This document shows positions 1 to 8,709 of a DNA stretch of 51,172 bases, piece by piece. Positions within the stretch are counted from its first letter, which is position 1; each line of letters starts with the position of its first letter. This stretch comes from Gammaproteobacteria bacterium 39-13. Its GTDB lineage: Bacteria; Pseudomonadota; Gammaproteobacteria; Berkiellales; Berkiellaceae. The stretch covers positions 1-51,172 of the forward strand of contig MKTN01000048.1 of the NCBI GenBank assembly GCA_001898235.1, given 5' to 3'. A model generated the notes under the pieces. The model did no database searches. It saw only the letters and a program-made list of their open reading frames with translations, and was not told the DNA's origin. Both the position numbers and the translations under genes were made by a program.

Positions 1-100
1 GCGAAGATGCGCTACGCGCGGAGCGAGATTTATTTTCATTTGTTTCGGGTGAGGGAAAAAATGTTGGATTCATGATGAATAATAAAATTGTGCAGTGTGA

Positions 101-167
101 GCGAAGCGAACAAAACTCCCACTTTGTAAAGGGGGAGCGCTTAGCTTGCTAAGCGCAGGGGGATTTA
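101..167 (+). repeat. Palindromic repeat unit A (CCCACTTTG/GGGGG family)
   Basis: The unit reads GCGAAGCGAACAAA, then CCCACTTTGTAAAGGGGG, then a perfect 9-bp hairpin (GCGCTTAGC-TT-GCTAAGCGC, 137-156), then AGGGGGATTTA. The same flanks with a different inner hairpin recur at 193-266, 47477-47569 and 47592-47652. Confidence 0.75.
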
Positions 168-192
168 GGTGAAGCACGCAAAGAGGCTAAGA

Positions 193-266
193 TAATCCCC
201 CCGCAGCCGCCTACGCGTTGCTTCGTCGGCAGCGGCCCCTTTGCAAATGGGCGAATGCGCGCTAAG
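193..266 (-). repeat. Palindromic repeat unit B (same family, inverted)
   Basis: This is the reverse-complement orientation of unit A. It begins TAATCCCCCC, contains an inner inverted repeat (CCGCAGCCG ... CGGCAGCGG, one mismatch), then CCCCTTTGCAAATGGG and GCGCGCTAAG. Units A and B lie head to head, 25 bp apart. Confidence 0.7.
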
Positions 267-390
267 ACCCTCACCCTAACTCTCTCCCGAAGCGGGAGAG
301 GGGATCGTAAAATGGCTCTTGCGTCTTTTAAGCAGTGGACGTAGGTTGGGCCTTACGGCCCAAGCTACTATGTGCACGAAGCGTGATTTC

Positions 391-420
391 AAAAAAAAAA
401 AGGGGCGTAAGCCCCTTTTT
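391..420 (-). terminator. Rho-independent terminator of mrcA
   Basis: A 10-bp stem (AAAAAGGGGC / GCCCCTTTTT, 397-406 and 411-420) has a 4-nt GTAA loop. Read on the minus strand it starts at the mrcA stop codon and is followed by a continuous T run (A run at 391-400 on the plus strand). Confidence 0.9.
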
Positions 421-2870
421 TAAAACAACGTGTCGCCACTGCCACCATGCGGTGTAATGGCATTACGTTCACCGCCATATTGAGCCGCTGCCGTATGTGG
501 CACGGTTTCTTGGCGGAAGATTTCGAAAATAGCATTAGATTGTCCTGGACGTGCCAGTAAACCTGTTGATGGATCGATTTTAACGGTTACCAAGCCACGA
601 GGTTGTTCTGGCCTGGTTTCAGGCACTCCAGCTAAGGCTTCTCCCATAAACTTCATCCAAATAGGTAACGCTGCTTGCGAGCCGTATTCGTCTACGGTAC
701 GTGGTTCATCGAAACCTACCCATACACTGGCAACAAGAGATTGATTGTAGCCTGTGTACCAGGCATCCATCTTATTGTTGGTCGTGCCGGTTTTCCCAGC
801 AAGATCGGAGCGATTCAACGCTCTAGCCATACGCCCAGTTCCTGTTTGAATAGCATCTTGTAAGATAGATGTCATGATGAATGCAGTTTGTGGAGAAATA
901 ATACGCTTGGCTGCATTCGCATTTGAATCAGATGTAGGTGCAGGTGGCGTTTCCACTAACTCGTCAATAGCATTCTTTTCTTCTGTGAAAGGACTGATTT
1001 CTTGCTCGACGAGACGCTGACAATCAGGGCAAACTGTTGGCGCGTTAGCTTCAAAAACGACTTTATCTTGGCTATCCACCACGCGTTGAATAATATGCGG
1101 GTTCACTTTATAGCCACCATTAGCAAACGCGGCATAACCTGTGCAAATATCAAGCGGAGAAGCTGTTGCGGTACCTAAAGCAAGAGAAAGTGTTCGTGGC
1201 ATATTGCGACGTTCAAACCCAAAACGTTCAATCACTTTTAGTGCTCTAGAGATCCCTAAAGATTGCAACAAGCGAATGGATACGAGGTTACGTGATTTGG
1301 TTAAGCCCACGCGCAAGCGGGTTGGACCATAGAAGCGACGAGTATCGTTCTGAGGACGCCAAGCATCATCGGCACCACTATCATCTCTGTAGACAACAGG
1401 CGCATCATTGATGATGGATGCAGCAGTAAACCCATGTTCAAGCGCCGCTGCATAAACGAAAGGTTTAAAATTAGAGCCTGGCTGACGGGTTGATTGCGTT
1501 GCTCGGTTAAAGTGGGAGAGGTTAAAGTCAAACCCACCCACCATGGCAAGTAATGCGCCATTTTTAGGATGCATTGCGACTAATGCCCCTTCAATTTCTG
1601 GCAGCTGGCTGAAGGCCCAATCATTTTTTCCTTGCTCTACATAAATGACATCACCTACGCTGACAACGTCACGAGGAGATTGTGGTTCAGGCCCCAGACG
1701 CGAGCGAGTTAATTCTTTCTTTGCCCAGCGCATGGTGTCAAAAGAAACCGAAATTTGTTGACGATTAGGTAAAATCGCTTGGATCTTGTTATCGCCAACA
1801 GCTAATACAGCTGCAGGTAACGTGATCGCTGTTTTAGGATAAGTTCTTAATTGATCAGCCCATTGCGTGTTGTTAATGGCGCCGTTTGCACCAACAACCA
1901 ATTTTGCGACAGGACCGCGGTAACCATGACGTTTATCATATTCTAATAAGCCATCTTGCAAGGCGTGCGTTGCAAAATTTTGTAAACGGCTGTCCACGGT
2001 GGTATAGGCAACAAAGCCGGAAGTGTAAACATCTGGACCAAATTTTTCGACGAGCTCTCTGCGTGCCAGTTCAGCAACATGAGGTGCTGTCATATCGACC
2101 ACACGACCATGATATGAGGTAGCAATAGGTGCATTCATAGCTTGTTCAAATTCTGTTTCATTAATAAAACCATAATGCAACATCCGTTTTAAGACATGTG
2201 AACGTCGTTTTAATGCAGCATCTGGGTTATTAATAGGATTAATTGCGCTGGGAGCTTGAGGTAAACCTGCAATCATTGCGATTTGAGCTAAATCAAGTTT
2301 ATCTACCGTTGTACCATAGTAAACTTGCGCTGCGGCTTGCACGCCATAAGCACGTTTACCGAAATAAATTTTATTGAGATAAAGTTCAAGAATTTGATCT
2401 TTGGTTAATTCTTTTTCTATTTTTATCGCCAGCAATACTTCATTTAATTTGCGGCCAAATGTTTTTTTACGCGTTAGAAAGAAATTTCTAGCGACCTGCA
2501 TGGTAATGGTGCTAGCGCCTTGCGCTTTGGTGCCACTGGCTAATAAATGCAAAGTAGCGCGCGCCATACCGCGTAAGTCAACGCCATTATGTTCATAAAA
2601 GCGGCGATCTTCTGTCGCTAAAATGGCATTTTTTAAGATTTCTGGCACATCTTTGATAGGAATAGGGGTACGACGCTTTTCGCCGTATTCTCCAATCAGT
2701 TTTCCGTCAGCGGTATAAATCTTTAAAGGAACCTGAAGTTGGATTTCTTCCAAAATATTGACGGTAGGAAGTTGCGCATTGGTGTATAACAAAATGACCA
2801 CTAATGCACATAAGCCTGCTACGCCTGTGCTGACCAGTACTCGGATAAAGATATTAAAAAAATTATTCAT
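420..2870 (-). CDS. mrcA: Penicillin-binding protein 1A, bifunctional peptidoglycan synthase
   Basis: Class A PBP (816 aa) that polymerises glycan strands and crosslinks them in the periplasm. One membrane segment lies at residues ~8-30. The GT51 glycosyltransferase domain follows, with EDRRFYEHNGVD (Glu87 in the expected catalytic position) and QGASTITMQVARNFF. The transpeptidase carries the SxxK-type box PGSNFKP (nucleophile probably Ser466), the SRN triad and KTGTTN (Lys693). Length is normal for PonA/MrcA. It is divergent from pilM, the same arrangement as ponA/pilM in Pseudomonas. A TGGTATAAT extended -10 on the minus strand ends only a few bases before the ATG, so transcription could begin almost at the start codon. 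This is weak evidence for a leaderless mRNA. Confidence 0.97.
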   Translation of the reverse strand: MNNFFNIFIRVLVSTGVAGLCALVVILLYTNAQLPTVNILEEIQLQVPLKIYTADGKLIGEYGEKRRTPIPIKDVPEILKNAILATEDRRFYEHNGVDLRGMARATLHLLASGTKAQGASTITMQVARNFFLTRKKTFGRKLNEVLLAIKIEKELTKDQILELYLNKIYFGKRAYGVQAAAQVYYGTTVDKLDLAQIAMIAGLPQAPSAINPINNPDAALKRRSHVLKRMLHYGFINETEFEQAMNAPIATSYHGRVVDMTAPHVAELARRELVEKFGPDVYTSGFVAYTTVDSRLQNFATHALQDGLLEYDKRHGYRGPVAKLVVGANGAINNTQWADQLRTYPKTAITLPAAVLAVGDNKIQAILPNRQQISVSFDTMRWAKKELTRSRLGPEPQSPRDVVSVGDVIYVEQGKNDWAFSQLPEIEGALVAMHPKNGALLAMVGGFDFNLSHFNRATQSTRQPGSNFKPFVYAAALEHGFTAASIINDAPVVYRDDSGADDAWRPQNDTRRFYGPTRLRVGLTKSRNLVSIRLLQSLGISRALKVIERFGFERRNMPRTLSLALGTATASPLDICTGYAAFANGGYKVNPHIIQRVVDSQDKVVFEANAPTVCPDCQRLVEQEISPFTEEKNAIDELVETPPAPTSDSNANAAKRIISPQTAFIMTSILQDAIQTGTGRMARALNRSDLAGKTGTTNNKMDAWYTGYNQSLVASVWVGFDEPRTVDEYGSQAALPIWMKFMGEALAGVPETRPEQPRGLVTVKIDPSTGLLARPGQSNAIFEIFRQETVPHTAAAQYGGERNAITPHGGSGDTLF

Positions 2871-2882
2871 CTTTCAATTATA

Positions 2883-3301
2883 CCAAAGATAGTGTCAAAA
2901 CAATGGAATTTTAGGCCAGGCGTCCAGTCATCGGCAATCGCAGTATAGTGAAATAGTGAAGGATTACCAGTAAAGAAGCTAAAACCATGGCGCATCAAAC
3001 AATTATAAGAAAGTCTTATTGCTAAAAAATAGTGAGAAGTCGAACGCTAAGGCATATCATGCGCTATCTCAGGGCTGTCGAAAAGTTGCTAGATTGTCTC
3101 CAGCAGCTAGTCTTGAGTTAGGCTCCTGTTATTTTGTGGATTGTAAATATTTAATTTATTTTACATACAAAAGTAATTCAGCTTATATATGATCTCTATA
3201 GCGAATCTAGAGCTATAGATGTTTCTGTGAACTTTCTCGTCTAAAGGACGAAATGTTATCTGGGAAAAGATAACAGCGTGCAGGGTAAAGGGAATAGCAT
3301 T
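2883..3301. promoter_or_regulatory. Divergent mrcA/pilM control region
   Basis: This non-coding gap of about 430 bases serves both divergent genes. The pilM side has a promoter-like pair (3160-3189) and two leader hairpins: CTATAGC/GCTATAG at 3196-3218, and GTTATC/GATAAC at 3255-3274. The segment 2890-3150 shows no open frame, repeat or motif I can name. Confidence 0.45.
3160..3189 (+). promoter_or_regulatory. Candidate sigma-70 promoter for pilMNOPQ
   Basis: TTTACA at 3160-3165 and TATATA at 3184-3189 are separated by 18 bp in an AT-rich stretch. The predicted leader of about 105 nt holds the two hairpins described in the surrounding region. Assigned by eye only. Confidence 0.4.
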
Positions 3302-4384
3302 GTGGAATTAACCCTATTTAAACATAAATATCCCACTTTAGTGGGCGTTGATATCAGCTCTGCGTCTGTAAAGCTGCTGGAATTAAGTCATACTTCCCAG
3401 GGATACCGCGTGGAAAGTTATGCAGTTGAGCATTTACCTGCAGATGCGATGCAAGAAAAAGAAATAAAAAATGTAGAAGCGATTGGTATGGCTGTGTCAC
3501 ATGTCGTCAAACGATCACGCACACGTACAAAATACGCTGCCATTGCATTAGCGGGTTCATCGGTGATTACAAAAGTGATCCAAATGAATGCAGGACTAAC
3601 AGATAATGAATTAGCAGCCCAAATCCAATTAGAAGCAGAGCGATACATCCCTTACCCTATGGCTGAGGTAAATATCGATTTTCAGGTATTAGGACCTTCA
3701 AGTAAAAATCCTGAATTCGTGGATGTGCTTTTAGCTGCATCGCGAACAGAAATGCTAGATACGCTGGTTGAAATACTCAGTCTTGGGGGGTTGACGGCTA
3801 AAGTAGTGGATATTGAAGCGTATGCACTTGAGCGTGCTTTTAGCTTGATAGCCAATCAATTACCACCAAAAGCTGCAGCGCAAACAATCGCAATTGTTGA
3901 TATTGGATCGGCAATGACTACTTTTAGTGTGTTACAAAATGGTGCAACCGTTTATACCCGAGATCAAATTTTTGGTGGAAAACAGCTAACAGAAGAGATC
4001 CAGCGTCGTTATGGTTTAACGTTTGAAGAAGCGACATTAGCAAAGAAACAAGGTGGACTTCCAGAAGATTATATTTCAGAGGTGCTTGAACCTTTTAAGG
4101 ATGCAGTGGTTCAACAAGTCAGTCGCTCATTGCAGTTTTTCTTTTCTTCAAGTGAGACGCCTGAAATTGATCATATTATTTTGGCAGGAGGCACCGCGAC
4201 CTTGTCAGGTCTTGCGCAGCGCGTTGAAGAAAAAATGGGCATTCCTTGTTTAGTTGCTAACCCTTTCGCCAATATGTCTATTGCCTCAAGAGTAAGTGTG
4301 CCGACGATACATGCTGATGCTCCTTCGTTAATGATCTGTTGTGGTCTGGCAATGAGGAGCTTCGTTCATGACCATCAATATTAA
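3302..4384 (+). CDS. pilM: Type IV pilus inner-membrane complex ATPase-like protein PilM
   Basis: PilM is a cytoplasmic actin-like/FtsA-fold protein that binds the N-terminal tail of PilN and is part of the pilus alignment complex. Visible motifs are VGVDISSASVKLLELS (phosphate-1 region), AIVDIGSAMTTFSV (phosphate-2) and IILAGGTATLSGL (adenosine region). An upstream in-frame GTG lies at 3278. I prefer the GTG at 3302 because AAAGGG sits 9-10 bases before it and the product then starts like other PilM proteins, a few residues before LFK. The gene is first of five and overlaps pilN by 17 bases. A GTG start plus the leader hairpins may keep its translation modest. Confidence 0.95.
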   Translation: MELTLFKHKYPTLVGVDISSASVKLLELSHTSQGYRVESYAVEHLPADAMQEKEIKNVEAIGMAVSHVVKRSRTRTKYAAIALAGSSVITKVIQMNAGLTDNELAAQIQLEAERYIPYPMAEVNIDFQVLGPSSKNPEFVDVLLAASRTEMLDTLVEILSLGGLTAKVVDIEAYALERAFSLIANQLPPKAAAQTIAIVDIGSAMTTFSVLQNGATVYTRDQIFGGKQLTEEIQRRYGLTFEEATLAKKQGGLPEDYISEVLEPFKDAVVQQVSRSLQFFFSSSETPEIDHIILAGGTATLSGLAQRVEEKMGIPCLVANPFANMSIASRVSVPTIHADAPSLMICCGLAMRSFVHDHQY

Positions 4385-5075
4385 TTTGCTCCCCTGGCGG
4401 GAAGAGCGTAAAGAACAACAGAGAAGAGAATTCATTTCCATGGCTGGATTAGGCATCGTTGTTGCTTCAGGTTTGATGCTTTGTATCCATATGATTATTG
4501 GCCGTCAAATTGCGTTTCAAAATGAAAATAATGATTACTTAAAAGCGCAAATCAAACAATTAGATATGCAGATCGCTGAAATTGAAGCATTACAAAAAGA
4601 GAAAGCTCAATTATTAGCAAGAATGGAAATCATTCAACAATTACAAACCAATCGTCCACAAGTAGTACGACTATTTGATGGGATTGTGCATACTGTGCCT
4701 GAAGGATTGTATTTGACCAATTTAACACGCACCGGAGCGCATATCGTTTTGGATGGTAAAGCAGAATCAAACACACGCGTCTCAACTTTTATGCGTAATA
4801 TTGAATCATCGCATTGGCTTAAAGATCCTGTCCTAACCGTGATTCAAGCTGATATGCCCAAAGATGGTAAACCATCGGATAAGCAAGTGGATAAGATGAT
4901 TGGTTTTAATTTGCAGGCAGAGCAGGTGATTGATGAGCAGGCTAATCTCAATAAGTTGTTAAAAGAAGATAGTTCAAAAACAGGGGTTCAAGCACAAGGG
5001 AAACCGCCAACTCCAGGAAACAGTTCAGCGCCACCTAATCCTAACCCAGCGGCGCCAAGCCCTAAAATCAAATAA
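4368..5075 (+). CDS. pilN: Type IV pilus assembly protein PilN
   Basis: PilN is a bitopic inner-membrane protein. It begins MTININLLPWREERK, the conserved INLLPWRE motif that docks on PilM. A membrane helix follows (residues ~24-42), then a periplasmic coiled coil (~50-85) and the ferredoxin-like domain that pairs with PilO. At 235 aa it is about 40 residues longer than typical PilN. The extra is a C-terminal Pro/Asn/Ala-rich tail (PPTPGNSSAPPNPNPAAPSP) that looks disordered. It overlaps pilM and lies 9 bases before pilO. Confidence 0.95.
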   Translation: MTININLLPWREERKEQQRREFISMAGLGIVVASGLMLCIHMIIGRQIAFQNENNDYLKAQIKQLDMQIAEIEALQKEKAQLLARMEIIQQLQTNRPQVVRLFDGIVHTVPEGLYLTNLTRTGAHIVLDGKAESNTRVSTFMRNIESSHWLKDPVLTVIQADMPKDGKPSDKQVDKMIGFNLQAEQVIDEQANLNKLLKEDSSKTGVQAQGKPPTPGNSSAPPNPNPAAPSPKIK

Positions 5076-5084
5076 TGGTAAAAC

Positions 5085-5702
5085 ATGAATATTGATTTGA
5101 ATGATTTGGATTTAAATAGCATAGGCACTTGGCCCTTACCGGCCAAGATAATTGCTATTGTTTTTTTGAGCATCATTATCATCTTTTTAGGCTATTGGAC
5201 CGATACTAAAAAGCAATTGGCAGTATTAGATGCTGCAGATGCTGAAGAATTAAAATTGCGCCAAACCTTTGAGAACAAGCAAAGCAAAGCGGCGAATTTG
5301 GAGGCCTATAAAGAACAAATGGCTACCATGAAAGCTTCCTTTGGTGCTCTATTACGCCAGCTTCCAGAAAAAACAGAGGTTCCAGGGTTAATTGAAGATA
5401 TTTCTCACCAAGGGCTTGCAACAGGATTGGAATTTCGCACCATTCGTCTTTTGCCAGAAAAGGAAATCGATTTCTATGTAGAGCTTCCCATTGAAATTTC
5501 CGTTGTAGGAAATTTCCATCAATTCGGTGAATTTGTCAGTAATATTGCAGCACTTCCTCGTATTGTCACCTTACATGACTTTTCTATTCGTCCGATAACA
5601 CCTGAGGCTTCGGGGGATAATTTGGTGATGAATATTACCGCGCGAACTTATCGCTATACTGCTGGCGAAAAAGAAAGTGAAACAAAAAATGAGACAAAAT
5701 AA
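5085..5702 (+). CDS. pilO: Type IV pilus assembly protein PilO
   Basis: PilO (205 aa) is the partner of PilN in the periplasmic alignment ring. It has a short cytoplasmic N-terminus, one membrane helix (residues ~23-42), a coiled coil (~50-85) and an alpha/beta domain containing QLPEKTEVPGLIEDIS and the typical FHQFGEFVSNIAALPRIVTLHDF. Length is normal. It is fourth-type neighbour to the secretin genes and overlaps the start of pilP, which suggests translational coupling through the operon. Confidence 0.95.
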   Translation: MNIDLNDLDLNSIGTWPLPAKIIAIVFLSIIIIFLGYWTDTKKQLAVLDAADAEELKLRQTFENKQSKAANLEAYKEQMATMKASFGALLRQLPEKTEVPGLIEDISHQGLATGLEFRTIRLLPEKEIDFYVELPIEISVVGNFHQFGEFVSNIAALPRIVTLHDFSIRPITPEASGDNLVMNITARTYRYTAGEKESETKNETK

Positions 5703-6261
5703 GCTTATCATGCTCAGAACCATCCTCTCATTGCTTGTTTGTTGCCTGATAACAACGGGTTGCGGCAATAAAGAAAAGAGGGCTGAGCTAGAAGCTTATG
5801 TCAAGAAAACCAAAAGTCGTGCAATCAAAGAAATCGAGCCTTTACCAGAAGTGAAACCTTATGAAACATTTACTTATAAAGACTCAAACTTACGTAGCCC
5901 TTTTGTACCTTCAACTATTGAAGAAATTGCTAAAAAAATTCCAAATGACAATGGCATCCGACCTGATGTGAATCGTCGAAAAGAGCCTCTGGAAGCGTAT
6001 CCATTGGATACGTTGCGTATGGTGGGGACTTTAGAAAAAGATGGAAAAAAATGGGGAATTGTTGTTGATAAAGATGGAACGGTTCATCGTTTGACAGTAG
6101 GAAATTATGTAGGGCAAAACGAAGGACGCATTTATGAGATCAATGAGGAAAAAATGTTAATTAACGAGATAATCCCAGATCCCAGCGGCGGATGGCGTGA
6201 ACGTAAAGCCTCTCTTGCGCTCGTGGGTGATACGGCATCCGCTAAGAATAAGCCAAAATAG
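5689..6261 (+). CDS. pilP: Type IV pilus lipoprotein PilP
   Basis: PilP is an inner-membrane lipoprotein linking the PilNO complex to the PilQ secretin. The signal peptide ends in LITTGC, a good lipobox. The mature protein has an extended N-terminal linker and a C-terminal homology-region beta domain around TLRMVGTLEKDGKKWGIVVDKDG and VHRLTVGNYVGQNEGRI. The frame is also open from a GTG at 5677. The ATG at 5689 gives the more usual signal peptide n-region, but either is possible. Both overlap the end of pilO. The C-terminal ASAKNKPK tail is short and basic. Confidence 0.93.
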   Translation: MRQNKLIMLRTILSLLVCCLITTGCGNKEKRAELEAYVKKTKSRAIKEIEPLPEVKPYETFTYKDSNLRSPFVPSTIEEIAKKIPNDNGIRPDVNRRKEPLEAYPLDTLRMVGTLEKDGKKWGIVVDKDGTVHRLTVGNYVGQNEGRIYEINEEKMLINEIIPDPSGGWRERKASLALVGDTASAKNKPK

Positions 6262-6304
6262 ATGCCGGGGATAAAGGTAAAAGAAGATGAGTGAGGACAG
6301 AACA

Positions 6305-8440
6305 ATGATGTCTAAAATAGTTTCGAGAAGCCTGTTATTGCTAACAGGAATATTTTTGCTCAGCGCTCAGATGTTTCTGGCGTTCCCTGTCTTTGCTGCA
6401 GAACCTCGTCTTGAAAGTATTAAGGTGAGTCAATTAGACGGCGATCGTATACGTTTAAATGTGTCATTGAGTGCTGCCGTTGGTGCACCGAAAAGTTTTG
6501 CTATCGAAAATCCTGCACGCATATGTTTTGATTTTCCAGGAGTAAAAAATGGATTGTCGCGCGCAGCTTCCAGGGCAGAATACAATGTAGGTGTTATTAA
6601 ACGTGTCACTGTATTAGAAGGTGCAGGTAAAACTCGCGTAGTGATTGATTTGAATAAATCTGTTCCTTTTGAGGCGCAAACACAAGGGCAACAAACGTTA
6701 ATTACCTTAGCCGGCAGTATCCCGACAAAGCAAACCGGAAGCACTCCATTTAGTGGGCAATTTTCTTCAAAAGAGGCGTCTTCGGGGTTTAATTTAAGAG
6801 ACATTGATTTTCGTCGTGGAACAGATGGTGATGGTCGCGTCGTGATTGATTTATCAGACGCTCGGATCCCGATTGATTTAAAAGAAGAAGGCCAACAAAT
6901 TCGTATACGGTTTGCGCAAACACAACTACCGGCGCGTTTGCAGCATAAATTAGATGTGACGGATTTCGGTACCCCCGTCACGATGATTAATACTATTAGA
7001 CAAGGACAAGATGTAGAAATGACCATTCATGTGAATGGTTATTATGAAAATATTGCTTACCAGGCAGACAGACGCTTCACCATCGAGGTGAGACCTATGT
7101 CGCAAGAAGCCAAAGAACAACTCCAGAAAAAAACCTTTAAATACACTGGCGAGCGTTTATCATTAAATTTCCAAGATATTGAGGTACGTGCTGTTTTACA
7201 ATTAATTGCTGATTTTACTGGCTTGAATATTGTCACAAGTGATACAGTCACTGGGAATGTGACGTTGCGCTTACGTAATGTTCCTTGGGATCAAGCTCTA
7301 GATATTATTTTAAAAACAAAAGGCTTGTCTAAACGGCAAAATGGAAATGTGTTATTGATTGGGCCAACAGAGGAAATGGCAGCCAGAGAGAAGCTTGAAT
7401 TACAAAGCACTCAACAAGTACAGGATTTGTCCCCTTTGCGCGCGGAATATCTTCAGGTGAATTATGCCAAAGCGGCGGATATTGCCGCACTTCTCAAAAC
7501 GGATAAGAATTCGATGCTTTCGCCTCGAGGTACGGTTTCGGTGGATGAACGCACCAATACGTTGTTGGTCCAAGATACTGCTGCAAAAATAGAAGAGGTT
7601 CGTTCTTTAATTGCACGTTTGGATATTCCTATCAGACAGGTGCTGATTGAGTCGAGAATTGTGCTGGCATCAGATGATTTCCAGGATATCTTAGGTATTC
7701 AAATGGGCGTTGCTTCTAAAATGCGACCTGGTAAAGAGCCGGTATTAGGTGTTGCAGGTTCAGTGTTAGGGCCCGGTGGCACCGGATCTAGTACCGTAGC
7801 ATTGGGTGCACCCCCTGCCTCTGTCAATGTTGGAGACAGGCAGTCTTTGAATATGTTGCAAACCTTACCGCTCTCTGGCAGCAATACTTCACTTGCGCAA
7901 ATTGGTTTAACATTAGCTCGATTGCCTGGGGGAACTGTTTTAGATCTTGAATTACAGGCGTTAGAATCTGAGGGACTTAGCAAGATAGTGGCCAGTCCTC
8001 GTTTAGTCACCTCTAATCAGCAAATGGCTTATATTGAGCAGGGGACAGAAATTCCTTATCAGGAATCTACCTCAAGTGGCGCAGCTTCGATTGCATTTAA
8101 GAAAGCGGTGCTACGTTTAGAAGTCACACCTCAAATTACACCAGATGACCACATTATTATGGATTTGAAAGTCAATGATGACAGCGTCGGTGCCGTGACA
8201 AATGGGGTTCCTGCGATTAATACAAAAGAGATGCATACCAAAGTATTGGTCAATAATGGCGAGACTTTGGTCTTGGGAGGAATTTATACTCAAACCAAGA
8301 ATTCTCAAATAGATAGAATTCCCTTTTTCGGTAGGCTACCTTTAGTGGGTTGGATGTTCAAAAATCAGAATATCAGCGATCAAAGAAGTGAATTGATGAT
8401 CTTTGTAACACCCAAAATTATCCAAGAGGAGATGGCTTAG
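6305..8440 (+). CDS. pilQ: Type IV pilus secretin PilQ
   Basis: PilQ forms the outer-membrane channel through which the pilus passes. After a cleavable signal peptide (… FPVFAAEP) come two AMIN domains (about residues 35-140 and 160-260). The secretin/TonB short N-terminal domain follows (LNFQDIEVRAVLQLIADFTG), then a NolW/N1 domain (RAEYLQVNYAKAADIAALL). The C-terminal secretin core has VASPRLVTSNQQMAYIEQGTEIPY and VLVNNGETLVLGGIY. I prefer the ATG at 6305 to the upstream ATG at 6287 because GAGGA lies 7 bases before it. The gene is last in the operon, with no strong terminator behind it. Confidence 0.97.
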   Translation: MMSKIVSRSLLLLTGIFLLSAQMFLAFPVFAAEPRLESIKVSQLDGDRIRLNVSLSAAVGAPKSFAIENPARICFDFPGVKNGLSRAASRAEYNVGVIKRVTVLEGAGKTRVVIDLNKSVPFEAQTQGQQTLITLAGSIPTKQTGSTPFSGQFSSKEASSGFNLRDIDFRRGTDGDGRVVIDLSDARIPIDLKEEGQQIRIRFAQTQLPARLQHKLDVTDFGTPVTMINTIRQGQDVEMTIHVNGYYENIAYQADRRFTIEVRPMSQEAKEQLQKKTFKYTGERLSLNFQDIEVRAVLQLIADFTGLNIVTSDTVTGNVTLRLRNVPWDQALDIILKTKGLSKRQNGNVLLIGPTEEMAAREKLELQSTQQVQDLSPLRAEYLQVNYAKAADIAALLKTDKNSMLSPRGTVSVDERTNTLLVQDTAAKIEEVRSLIARLDIPIRQVLIESRIVLASDDFQDILGIQMGVASKMRPGKEPVLGVAGSVLGPGGTGSSTVALGAPPASVNVGDRQSLNMLQTLPLSGSNTSLAQIGLTLARLPGGTVLDLELQALESEGLSKIVASPRLVTSNQQMAYIEQGTEIPYQESTSSGAASIAFKKAVLRLEVTPQITPDDHIIMDLKVNDDSVGAVTNGVPAINTKEMHTKVLVNNGETLVLGGIYTQTKNSQIDRIPFFGRLPLVGWMFKNQNISDQRSELMIFVTPKIIQEEMA

Positions 8441-8709
8441 CCTAATAAGGGGATAAACGGTTGAAGGTAGCTAAGCTGAGGCACTAGGGAGCTGAAACGA
8501 TGGGAGAGGCCTCCCGACCGATAATCAACTCAGCATTCCCTCGATTCGGGTCGTCTTCCAATGGTATACTCATGACCCAGTTATGAGGTGGCACTTGCAT
8601 TACGTGCATTTAGTGTGCATCCTTGCTGAGAATCATTAGCGATACTTAAGTGTCGCAAAGTTAGTTACTTGCTTTTTTGCACAAACAATAGCTGAGCCAA
8701 GTTGGAACC
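8441..8709 (+). promoter_or_regulatory. pilQ-aroK gap with a candidate extended -10 promoter
   Basis: This 269-base gap holds no gene. A small inverted repeat (GGGAG/CTCCC, 8502-8515) lies 60 bases after pilQ. TGGTATACT at 8562-8570 looks like an extended -10 without a clear -35. It would give aroK a leader of about 130 nt. Nothing else is recognisable. Confidence 0.3.

Larger units (their letters stand above)
1..390. repeat. Repeat-rich intergenic island without a gene
   Basis: No open reading frame with coding character is visible. The stretch is a string of palindromic units. Units at 101-167 and 193-266 belong to one family, in opposite orientations, with the core CCCACTTTGTAAAGGGGG. A hairpin at 282-300 pairs CTCTCCC with GGGAGAG. 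Another at 341-368 pairs GTAGGTTGGGCC with GGCCCAAGCTAC around a 4-nt loop, with one mismatch. The first 90 bases show nothing clear. Similar palindromic spacers occur in many proteobacteria, and no function is implied. Confidence 0.7.

Noticed and set aside
6430-7026. 198-codon open frame on the minus strand inside pilQ
   Set aside because: It lies wholly antisense to a clear secretin gene, has Cys/Ser-rich unlikely composition and no ribosome site.
7699-8010. 103-codon minus-strand frame inside pilQ
   Set aside because: Shadow of the secretin core, no family resemblance.
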